From NCBI GenBank assembly GCA_900128585.1, contig LT642804.1, positions 1-10,558 of the forward strand: a stretch of 10,558 nt of DNA. The letters run 5' to 3'. Numbering within the stretch: position 1 is the stretch's first letter; every line of letters starts with the position of its first letter. A model generated the notes under the pieces. That model did not search any database. It worked only from the letters and a program-made list of their open reading frames with translations, and was not told the DNA's origin. Below, in pieces: positions 1 to 5,848 of the stretch. Both the position numbers and the translations under genes were made by a program. The DNA comes from Stramenopiles sp. TOSAG23-3. Lineage: Eukaryota; Sar.

Positions 1-632
1 CCCAACGCTTCATCAAGCTCACTGTCCCACTCCTCGTATCTGCTGAGATACTCACGCAGCGTTTCAAGGCGTTCTTTTAGCTTAACACATGAATCTTTGC
101 CAAATAAAGTTGCTACTTTTTTATCCCACGTGTTATCACTCGCTACGTTAAAGTTGCTGACCTGAGTTTGGTTTAACTCTTGTATCATTTGATGATCTTG
201 GAGCTGGTCTATTTCAGTATTCGCAGCCACTAAATAACGGTATATTGTGAGAAGTTCGCTTTCTGGGGAACAATCTTTGTGCCATTTCTGTAAGTCATAA
301 TCCCAAACGTCGGTTTCAGAAGCCCAAGGGGCGTGTAGAATATTCCTCGAAAATTTCAACTCAGACAACTGAGGTAGCGTCTTTTTAGAGTTCTCACGCT
401 TCCACGAACTTGCGGGCAGTTTGTTATCAAGTGACTCCGAAAGACCAGCTTCACCGCTTAAGTCGGGAGATGAATTTCCTGCATTACTCACTAAATAATA
501 ACCTAGAGCTGCCGTCGCCACTGCTGCACCAACCATTAATTCTGTATTGTAGTTGTTTGATTTTCCCGGATCTTCGTCGTCGCTATCCAGCCCCGATTCT
601 TCCCATTTTTGTTTCGAGTCGGAAAAAGCCAT
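1..632 (-). CDS. Hypothetical single-span membrane protein, N-terminal part (gene runs off the left edge)
   Basis: The frame is open from an ATG at 632-630 to the edge of the window: 210 codons without a stop, too long to expect by chance, so this is the 5' part of a longer gene. The first 30 residues are polar and acidic (SGLDSDDEDPG near residues 13-23). Residues about 32-50 (LMVGAAVATAALGYYLVSN) form one hydrophobic, Gly/Ala-rich span, a probable transmembrane helix or signal anchor. Residues 51-95 are Ser-rich and probably disordered. From about 96 on the protein is Trp-rich and helical (WASETDVWDYDLQKW, then LKERLETLREYLSRYEEWDSELDEAL), with a short coiled-coil look at the end. I do not recognise a family. 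Another frame on the plus strand (410-676) is open but composition-poor and is taken as its shadow. A TATA-like box lies 35 bases upstream. Confidence 0.75.
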   Translation of the reverse strand, partial: MAFSDSKQKWEESGLDSDDEDPGKSNNYNTELMVGAAVATAALGYYLVSNAGNSSPDLSGEAGLSESLDNKLPASSWKRENSKKTLPQLSELKFSRNILHAPWASETDVWDYDLQKWHKDCSPESELLTIYRYLVAANTEIDQLQDHQMIQELNQTQVSNFNVASDNTWDKKVATLFGKDSCVKLKERLETLREYLSRYEEWDSELDEAL

Positions 633-666
633 CAGTTTTATACCAACAAATTAACTTCACGGTAAC

Positions 667-672
667 TTATAA
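667..672 (-). promoter_or_regulatory. TATA-like box upstream of the left-edge gene
   Basis: TTATAA sits 35 bases upstream of the ATG at 632, a suitable distance for a TATA element with a very short leader. A second match, TATAAA, lies only about 5 bases from the ATG and is too close to act. The flank is AT-rich, so chance is a real alternative. Confidence 0.3.
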
Positions 673-861
673 CTGAATAAATCTTGCGGTACCTTTTCGG
701 TTACTTTAATTGGAATACTGAGTCAACTATTGTACCGCTCCTCAAGAACGGGTTGACAACTGCTAGAAGAATTATTGCTAATGTAACATATACAATAAAT
801 AGCTTTTTTCAATCTTGCACATAAAAATTATTTCTTATTGTAATTGCCAAAAAAATAGAGG

Positions 862-892
862 AGGAAAAAAGCAAGGGGGCATTTTTTTTCCT
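862..892. other. Hairpin with A/T stem
   Basis: AGGAAAAAAGC at 862-872 can pair with the segment 879-892 (GC, a bulged A, T8, CCT) around a G-rich loop. It lies about 230 bases upstream of the left-edge gene and is not next to a stop codon of a visible gene. Its function is unknown; it may be a transcript end or simply a homopurine/homopyrimidine tract. Confidence 0.4.
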
Positions 893-1130
893 TCTTTTCG
901 GTATGAAATTGTACTTAATACATAGGATTTAGTATTCTCTTCCCTATGTTAAACCTGAACAGACTACTAAAAACACTGCTTTTCGATTGTCGATACAGAA
1001 GCTAAATGGTGTAATAAAGCAGCCGCTCGAAGCTAGTATCCCACACATGTGTTTCGCAACGCTACAACCCTTGTAACGATGTGATTATGAACGGGCACAG
1101 CATCCTTTAAATAGTTGGTGCGCTATTTGA

Positions 1131-1178
1131 TGCTATTTAGTTGTAGATCCCCAAGTTTTCCAACAAAAAATATCCAAA
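1131..1178 (+). repeat. Direct repeat, copy 1 (48 bp)
   Basis: TGCTATTTAGTTGTAGATC, a variable 6 bases, then a 23-base block containing CCAACAAAAAATATCC. The same two blocks recur at 1214-1263 with one mismatch in the first block and none in the second. The copy start points are 83 bases apart. The element TGCTATTT also recurs alone at 1345-1352. Confidence 0.7.
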
Positions 1179-1192
1179 AAATAATTTTTGGA
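1173..1192. repeat. Short inverted repeat
   Basis: TCCAAAAA (1173-1180) and TTTTTGGA (1185-1192) are perfect 8-base arms around a 4-base loop. It overlaps the end of the first direct repeat and is absent from the second copy, so it arose separately or was lost from one copy. Confidence 0.6.
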
Positions 1193-1213
1193 CAAACAAA
1201 TATCCAAAATACT

Positions 1214-1263
1214 TGCTATTTACTTGTAGATCACACCAATTTTTCCAACAAAAAATATCCAAA
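1214..1263 (+). repeat. Direct repeat, copy 2 (50 bp)
   Basis: Second copy of the unit at 1131-1178. The variable middle is 8 bases here instead of 6; the right-hand 23-base block is identical. It lies about 500 bases upstream of the 1050-residue gene and could be a regulatory repeat or the remnant of a small duplication. Confidence 0.7.
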
Positions 1264-1443
1264 TAGTTAGTCTGGTATCGCATGCATAATGTCGTCGCCG
1301 TTCAAACGATTTTTCATCCGCCTAAGGTGGCCTATGTTATTTAATGCTATTTGCGATAATGATATTTATATATTTCAATATGGCGATCAATTGTATCTGT
1401 ACCGGTACCCAGAACGCCAGCAGCCGCGTAGCATTGGGCCGAG

Positions 1444-1677
1444 CTTGGGAATTCCAATTTCCAAAAACATTCCCAAGGTTTCAATGCTCTGCCCCTGCTT
1501 TCGGAATTTTTTCCTCCGTCCTCCTAGGCTCTGCTCCTAGTGGAAAATACCTTAAACAGTGACTGTACAAGGGCATTAGGGGGTGCTGGAACCCTATCAA
1601 AACGTCATAGTGTCTTCGTAAACGAGTACCAACAAGTCCGTCCGGCGGAAGGATGAAAGAGGACTTGGACCCCAGCA
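1444..1677. other. Island of nested inverted repeats
   Basis: CTTGGGAAT (1444-1452) pairs with ATTCCCAAG (1469-1477). CAAGTCC (1633-1639) pairs with GGACTTG (1661-1667), and outside it TGCTGG (1584-1589) pairs with CCAGCA (1672-1677). The segment is richer in G and C than its flanks. It may be a structured RNA or an eroded gene; I recognise no RNA family, and both strands are possible. Confidence 0.25.
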
Positions 1678-1768
1678 TGTATTCTTACAGCTAATTACAA
1701 CCACAAATCTTTATTGATCTTTTTTTACGCACACAAGTGTTTTTAACCAAATAGCAGTTTGCAACAAC

Positions 1769-4700
1769 ATGATTCCCAACGCTATTGCCTCTTATCAAAA
1801 CCTTCTATTGACACAGCGAAGTATTTATCAGCAGAACGTTCCAGATAATTTTCTAAGGTCGAGACTAGCGCCGGACTTTTCTTCTTCTTTTTATTATTTT
1901 ACTCCAGAATTCTTCTTTGAAGATGGAGGAAAAGAAAATTCTTTGAAATTATCGAAAACGCCAACAACCAAACCCTGCCCTTATACTATGCCTCCGCACG
2001 TACTCCTCGTAACAGACTTCAAAAATTTTCCGGAACGTCTGGGCAGACAAGTGAAGCATACGAATGCGGTCCGTGTAGAATATGGGTGCAAAAAAGCTTC
2101 AGCGACTGGTGCAATATTCTATGATGCAATCACAAAAGAAGTCTGGATCTCCGATTTTGGGGTTAATGCCGAGGTCAGGGAACGCAGGCGGCCAGTTATT
2201 GCCAAGCTTCAGACCTCCAACGTGCAACAAAAGAAAACAATGAAACTCGTCAGGGACGTTTTGCGGAAAGAAAATGTCTTAGTTTCTGCCCGCTCGACGA
2301 ATACGATACCCTTGTACAACCTTTTTAACTACACCAAGAGCACCCTTGCTCTGCTTACGAGCCAAGAAGACGTCGAGGGGGCCCTTCAAAAGTGGACCAA
2401 GAGCCCGTCTCCAAAGCGTTTGCAGGCTCTCCGCCGTGCCATTCAGTGGTACAAGGGTAATTACAGTACGCTCAGCAGACTCCCGCCCGAGCTCTCGAAG
2501 GAGATGGCTGACCTTCACAAGCAAAATGCTCCCCCACGCCAAACGGTGAAGCGTATTGCGGCGTTTCTTGAGACAGCTAGAAAACGCTTCCAAGTCGAAC
2601 GTGTAGCGCTCGGGCAGGAGCGCAAACGCGTCTACGCAGTCATTGCGGACTGCCCTGCGAAAGTTCCGCTCACTGCCACTGAAATCGAGAGTGCGCTGAA
2701 CGACGAATTCTTCAATTTATCGAGAACGGACAGTGGTATCTGCATCGCACGGTTCTCGGCAAAGCTGGAGGACGCCCTACTCACTCTCCTATATGGCTAC
2801 GCCGCCAACCAGCCTTGGGCGAAGCAGATTACTGCAGAAGCAATCCTTGCCTGCCAAAACGCTCGCTCGGTTGCCAGAAAGTGCCGGAAAAGTGAACAAA
2901 AACGGACCATGCAGGAGAACGAAGCCATTACCGGAAACCAGAAGACCCTGAAGGGCCCAAACGACGGCTCGTTTGCGGAAATCGCGCAGGGCATGCTTGA
3001 CTGGCCACCCTACAACGAATTGAAGAAGCTGATTCAGCGATGGTCGTCAAGAATTCCCTTCAATATTCCGAAAAAGGAAGGTGTAAAATGGGACGTTAAA
3101 GAAAAGGTACTGAAGAGCTTTCATAGGCGGGGAGCCTCTTCAGAGGTATTCTCTGTGCTGGAAGCGCTCTGGCTTAATCGGAAGCACATTAAGGCACGAA
3201 CCTTTGATGATTTTGTGCGCGTACTTCTCACAAAAGAGCTCGGAGTCGTCTGGGTTGAAGCATTGATTGCTCGAAAAGCGGTGGTCTACAAACGTCTTCA
3301 GCGTGCTGCGGTTGCTATTGCTTTGAAGGGGAAGAATCAGGTTATCCAAAGAGAGGCCGCACTTGTGGGACAATCCTGTGGATTTCTCTTGGATGCTGTG
3401 TGCCTGAAACTGCGAACAATGAAGCGTGACGAAGAGTGGTTGTGCGTCTTCCGTTCCTTCCTTCCTGCCTATCTCTCTTATACCTTTAGTATACGAGAAA
3501 CGTCATTGTTCTTGCTTCAGGTCCTTAGCGAATGGGACTGGAAGGCACTGCTTCGAAATGCAGGGCAGGCGCATATGGAAGAATTAGCTTATGGCCTCTT
3601 TGTTATCAAGACAGAGTCTGGCTTTCGAATTGAGAAGTACGAAACGAAGACTCGCCTCTCCAACCCCAACCCGCACTACGACTCTGGTGACTTTGTCATT
3701 GAAGGAGGACAGCTAGAGGGCTATGCTTTTCTCCCAGAATGCCTTGAAATGCTCCTGCATGCATTTCAGATGATCACAGGCTACGCCTGCACGGCCGAAT
3801 CTCGCCAGCCTCGTCTTTACATCTCGACCAATGAAGTGGAGGAGGGATTGTACCAAATCTTGCAGTGCCATGTCTTCCCTCTCGGATGCTTCCGGCACGG
3901 GAACAAGCATTTTCTTTCTGTAGAAATCGAAGACCTTGGCGAGGAGATGCTTGTTCGACAGAACCCGGAGGAGGTCTTGACGTTTCAGGAAAAAAAAATA
4001 GCCGTGTGGCCATCGGATAAAATTGAGAAACGCCTAAAGACTAAAGTTGTAGAGGTACTCGTGGACGGTAGAAGGCTTCGGGCTCCGCTGGGGGTTGTCA
4101 AGCCGGGCGTGCATGGGCATCGGGAGTTGAAGGTTCCGCAGTACGGCAGCGAGAACAACAGCAACTCCAAGTGTATTAAAAAGATGCTTGTGGCACTGAA
4201 AGGGCAGCTGAGCAACACCATTGGGAAGCTGGGGGAGGGGCAAGTGGGTCCAATTACACAGAAGCCTTTGCACTTATCCTCGCTGCAACTTTCGCTTCGT
4301 CTTCCGCTTCGATTTAAATTCTTCGGCCGACACGGCTCGGCAAACCGTTCCCTCGAAGTGCAGGCTTTTTACAGAGGCTGCAGTGACCCAGCAGTTAGCA
4401 AGGCTCTGGAGGACGAGGTAAAGGCACTAATTAAACGAGAAGCACATGTTTCGAGGCGTGTTGTGGAGAAGCATTATTCAGCATTTAAGAGCGCAGAAAT
4501 GAAGGCATTTACGAGTTTCGATGGCCGGTATAAAGACCTGCTTGCGGACCGTTGGTCGAGTCATCCAGACGTCCGCCCAGCAAGCGATTGCTTTCCTTGG
4601 ACCTTTCTGGATCCGCCTTTGCAAGCTTCAGGCTCCCTTTATGATCGCTGCAAGGACATGCGCCAGATGAGCCTCAGCGAACAGAATGCCCAACTGTTCC

Positions 4701-4921
4701 TGATGCAGACCTTAGCAGAAGTGTGGAAGACTCGAGAAGGCATTGATGAGTGGTGCGAGAGCACGTCTTGGAAAAAATTTGCGGGCACGATGGATCAACT
4801 GCTTGTCAAGGCTCAAGGGCTGTGGGATTCGAAGTTTGGAAACACCAAGGCACCCCGCCGTAGCAAGCGGAAGGTTAAAAGGCTTGTGACTGCGTCGAGC
4901 AAGCGGGCAAAGCCCAGTTAG
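1769..4921 (+). CDS. Hypothetical 1050-residue protein with basic C-terminal tail
   Basis: One uninterrupted frame of 1050 codons from an ATG in good context (A at -3) to TAG. I do not recognise a family: no P-loop, zinc-finger cluster, polymerase motif or membrane span is evident. The first ~70 residues are aromatic- and Ser-rich and AT-rich in codon use (FSSSFYYFTPEFFFED near 38-52). From Met74 (base 1988) the DNA becomes GC-richer and the protein looks compactly folded, so Met74 is an alternative start. Charged helical stretches are frequent in the first half (for example residues 360-400, rich in Lys and Arg). The last 23 residues are strongly basic (PRRSKRKVKR then SSKRAKPS), resembling a bipartite nuclear localisation or nucleic-acid-binding tail. 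It is the only plus-strand gene here, convergent with the small minus-strand gene at 5152-5400. A nuclear or DNA-associated role is inference only. Confidence 0.85.
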   Translation: MIPNAIASYQNLLLTQRSIYQQNVPDNFLRSRLAPDFSSSFYYFTPEFFFEDGGKENSLKLSKTPTTKPCPYTMPPHVLLVTDFKNFPERLGRQVKHTNAVRVEYGCKKASATGAIFYDAITKEVWISDFGVNAEVRERRRPVIAKLQTSNVQQKKTMKLVRDVLRKENVLVSARSTNTIPLYNLFNYTKSTLALLTSQEDVEGALQKWTKSPSPKRLQALRRAIQWYKGNYSTLSRLPPELSKEMADLHKQNAPPRQTVKRIAAFLETARKRFQVERVALGQERKRVYAVIADCPAKVPLTATEIESALNDEFFNLSRTDSGICIARFSAKLEDALLTLLYGYAANQPWAKQITAEAILACQNARSVARKCRKSEQKRTMQENEAITGNQKTLKGPNDGSFAEIAQGMLDWPPYNELKKLIQRWSSRIPFNIPKKEGVKWDVKEKVLKSFHRRGASSEVFSVLEALWLNRKHIKARTFDDFVRVLLTKELGVVWVEALIARKAVVYKRLQRAAVAIALKGKNQVIQREAALVGQSCGFLLDAVCLKLRTMKRDEEWLCVFRSFLPAYLSYTFSIRETSLFLLQVLSEWDWKALLRNAGQAHMEELAYGLFVIKTESGFRIEKYETKTRLSNPNPHYDSGDFVIEGGQLEGYAFLPECLEMLLHAFQMITGYACTAESRQPRLYISTNEVEEGLYQILQCHVFPLGCFRHGNKHFLSVEIEDLGEEMLVRQNPEEVLTFQEKKIAVWPSDKIEKRLKTKVVEVLVDGRRLRAPLGVVKPGVHGHRELKVPQYGSENNSNSKCIKKMLVALKGQLSNTIGKLGEGQVGPITQKPLHLSSLQLSLRLPLRFKFFGRHGSANRSLEVQAFYRGCSDPAVSKALEDEVKALIKREAHVSRRVVEKHYSAFKSAEMKAFTSFDGRYKDLLADRWSSHPDVRPASDCFPWTFLDPPLQASGSLYDRCKDMRQMSLSEQNAQLFLMQTLAEVWKTREGIDEWCESTSWKKFAGTMDQLLVKAQGLWDSKFGNTKAPRRSKRKVKRLVTASSKRAKPS

Positions 4922-4972
4922 GTTTAGCTGAACTGTCTGCGTGTCTGCATAAGAGCACGAGTGTTACGCTCT
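4922..4972 (+). terminator. Candidate 3'-end palindromes of the 1050-residue gene
   Basis: Directly after the stop codon lies the near-perfect palindrome GTTTAGCTGAAC (4922-4933), followed by AGAGC/GCTCT arms (4952-4956 and 4968-4972). Both are short. They are listed because comparable palindromes sit at the other gene ends in this window. Confidence 0.3.
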
Positions 4973-5008
4973 GGTGAGTTAGTATGTATAATTTACATTG
5001 TGTAAGTA

Positions 5009-5023
5009 AGTAAAGGTTTTACT
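5009..5023 (+). terminator. Hairpin AGTAAA-GGT-TTTACT
   Basis: Perfect 6-base arms around a 3-base loop, 88 bases after the stop codon of the upstream plus-strand gene and followed by an A-rich run (TTTAAAAAAATAATA). It is a candidate transcript end or polyadenylation signal for that gene. Confidence 0.35.
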
Positions 5024-5128
5024 AATTTAAAAAAATAATACATAGGTAGCTTTCTTTAGCGATACTGCTTAGGACTTTGCTCTGGAATGTTTCCTTAGGG
5101 TTTCTGGCCAAGAGGCTCAGACAAGTAC

Positions 5129-5160
5129 CATGCTCGGCATGATTGAAGTACCTATGTACT
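5129..5160 (-). terminator. Paired hairpins at the end of the small ankyrin-like ORF
   Basis: CATGC-TCG-GCATG (5129-5141) and AGTAC-CTAT-GTACT (5147-5160) are perfect 5-base-arm hairpins. The second contains the stop codon (5152-5154) of the minus-strand ORF and the first lies just beyond it, as expected of a 3'-end signal. Confidence 0.3.
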
Positions 5161-5400
5161 CTGCGGGCCTGTCTGTCGTGCGGGGTGTGCGAGCGAAGCT
5201 GCCGTATAGCGGAGCACTGCAGCTAACATGCGCTCTGATGCAACCTCCAGTGCGTAGTCCAGAAGCTCCCTGCCGGTGGTCTGGGACGTACAGTCTAAGG
5301 CGTTCTTGTCGAGGGCCATGATGTAGTGGAGAAAATCGAGATCGTCGCGCCGTATCGTCTGGAAGAGGAGATCGTGTTCTTGTTCGGAAGGGTTTGTCAT
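5152..5400 (-). CDS. Small ankyrin-like protein, 82 residues
   Basis: Starts at an ATG with A at -3. The sequence has the rhythm of ankyrin helices: LLFQTIRRDDLDFLHYIM (about residues 11-28) resembles the first helix pair of an N-terminal cap, and GRELLDYALEVASERMLAAVLRY (about 43-65) resembles the consensus G-x-TPL-x-x-A followed by the second helix. The C-terminus (HPARQTGPQST) departs from the fold. At about two repeats it is too short for a stable ankyrin solenoid, so it may be a remnant or the N-terminal part of a decayed gene. Its DNA is clearly GC-richer than the AT-rich spacer upstream, which favours past or present coding use. Its ATG overlaps by four bases (ATGA) the stop of a doubtful frame in the repeat region. 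Confidence 0.5.
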   Translation of the reverse strand: MTNPSEQEHDLLFQTIRRDDLDFLHYIMALDKNALDCTSQTTGRELLDYALEVASERMLAAVLRYTAASLAHPARQTGPQST

Positions 5401-5450
5401 AGTCGTAGGTACTTGTTACTTGAATTGTCCTGTCTGTCTCTTACATACCC

Positions 5451-5490
5451 AAGTTCGAAATTGGCCACACAGAGGCATCCATAGACGAAT
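5451..5490 (+). repeat. Possible eroded third copy of the gene-end repeat
   Basis: AGTTCGAAATTGGCC...AGGCATCCATAGACGAAT resembles the right end of the repeat at 5521-5656 plus its flank (AGTTTACTATCGG...AGGCATCCGTTAAGCGAAAT). AGGCATCC occurs at 5473, 5647 and 5839, spaced 174 and 192 bases. The left part of the unit is not recognisable. Confidence 0.3.
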
Positions 5491-5520
5491 CCCCCCTCTT
5501 CTTTCAAAGGAATAGAAAAT

Positions 5521-5656
5521 AGACATTTGGTGCCTAAATGACTATGTTTACTAAACTTTTCTACATAAAGAAAAAAAATATAAAATTTATATAATTGCAA
5601 TTTTCGGAATCGAAGTAAGAAAAAGTTTACTATCGGTAGGCACTTTAGGCATCCGT
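5521..5656 (+). repeat. 136-bp direct repeat, copy 1
   Basis: Begins AGACATTTGGTGCCTAAATG and ends GGTAGGCACTTTAGGCATCC. By eye it differs from copy 2 (5713-5848) at about 13 of 136 positions, with equal length, so identity is near 90%. The unit is AT-rich inside and has partly inverted ends: GGTGCCTAAA on the left versus GGATGCCTAAA on the complement of the right. Copy 1 also carries the last codons and stop seen in the primase gene (ACGGATGCCTAA on the minus strand) although no gene enters it. Confidence 0.9.
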
Positions 5657-5712
5657 TAAGCGAAATATCGTCCCATAGAATCGCGAATTTTCTCATCATG
5701 GGCCACGGCCAG

Positions 5713-5848
5713 AGACATTTGGAGCCTAAATGACTATGTTTACTAAACTTTTCCACATAAAGAAAAAAATAATAAAATTTATATAATTACAACTTTTAGG
5801 AACGAACTAAGAAAAAGTTGACAATCGGTAGGCACTTTAGGCATCCGT
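5713..5848 (+). repeat. 136-bp direct repeat, copy 2, overlapping the primase stop
   Basis: Second copy, start-to-start distance 192 bases. Its right end extends 12 bases into the coding sequence, so the final Thr-Asp-Ala-stop of the primase-helicase lies inside the repeat. The other 124 bases are the gene's immediate 3' flank. The simplest reading is that the gene end was duplicated in tandem. A small terminal-inverted-repeat element is the alternative. Confidence 0.9.
5790..5820 (-). terminator. Candidate 3'-end hairpin of the primase-helicase gene
   Basis: CAACTTTT (5790-5797) and AAAAGTTG (5813-5820) are perfect 8-base arms around a 15-base loop, 17 bases after the primase stop codon. 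In the duplicate copy at 5521-5656 the corresponding arms pair less well (a wobble and a mismatch), as if pairing were kept only where a gene ends. Confidence 0.5.

Larger units (their letters stand above)
633..1768. other. Long intergenic region between two divergent genes
   Basis: About 1.1 kb with no convincing gene. It separates the minus-strand left-edge gene from the plus-strand 1050-residue gene, so it should hold both promoters. It contains an AT-rich hairpin (862-892), a 10-base palindrome (1043-1052), a pair of imperfect direct repeats (1131-1178 and 1214-1263), an 8-base-arm inverted repeat (1173-1192) and a GC-richer island with several inverted repeats (about 1390-1680). Open frames of 65-83 codons at 1289-1540 (+), 1344-1562 (+) and 1481-1678 (-) overlap one another and show no recognisable domain. 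No clear TATA box was found ahead of the gene at 1769. Confidence 0.6.
5401..5836. other. AT-rich spacer built largely of repeats
   Basis: Apart from the repeat copies this spacer holds a 56-base unique insert (5657-5712) and about 120 bases upstream of the small ankyrin-like ORF. A 119-codon minus-strand frame (5397-5756) spans it, but it begins at GTG, has no early ATG, and its internally repeated EKFSKHSHLG peptide is just the DNA repeat read in one frame. I do not call it a gene. TATATAAAT occurs on the minus strand within copy 1 (5585-5593), 190 bases from the ATG at 5400. Confidence 0.6.

Noticed and set aside
1043-1052. ACACATGTGT palindrome
   Set aside because: A 10-base palindrome in over 1 kb of non-coding DNA is expected by chance and has no associated feature.
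1416-1428. GCCAGCAGCCGCG, identical to the universal small-subunit rRNA 530-loop string
   Set aside because: The match stops after 13 bases and neither flank resembles rRNA, so it is taken as coincidence.
1289-1678. Overlapping 65-83-codon frames on both strands
   Set aside because: They overlap one another, lack domains and lie over inverted repeats; none can be supported as a gene.
4019-4030. AAAATTGA, the Mimivirus early-promoter motif
   Set aside because: It is inside a coding region. No copy was seen upstream of any gene start here, so it gives no evidence for a Mimivirus-type promoter.
5397-5756. 119-codon minus-strand frame with an internally repeated peptide
   Set aside because: It starts at GTG with no early ATG, and its repeated peptide is just the 136-bp DNA repeat translated. 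Its four-base overlap with the next ORF is therefore probably chance.
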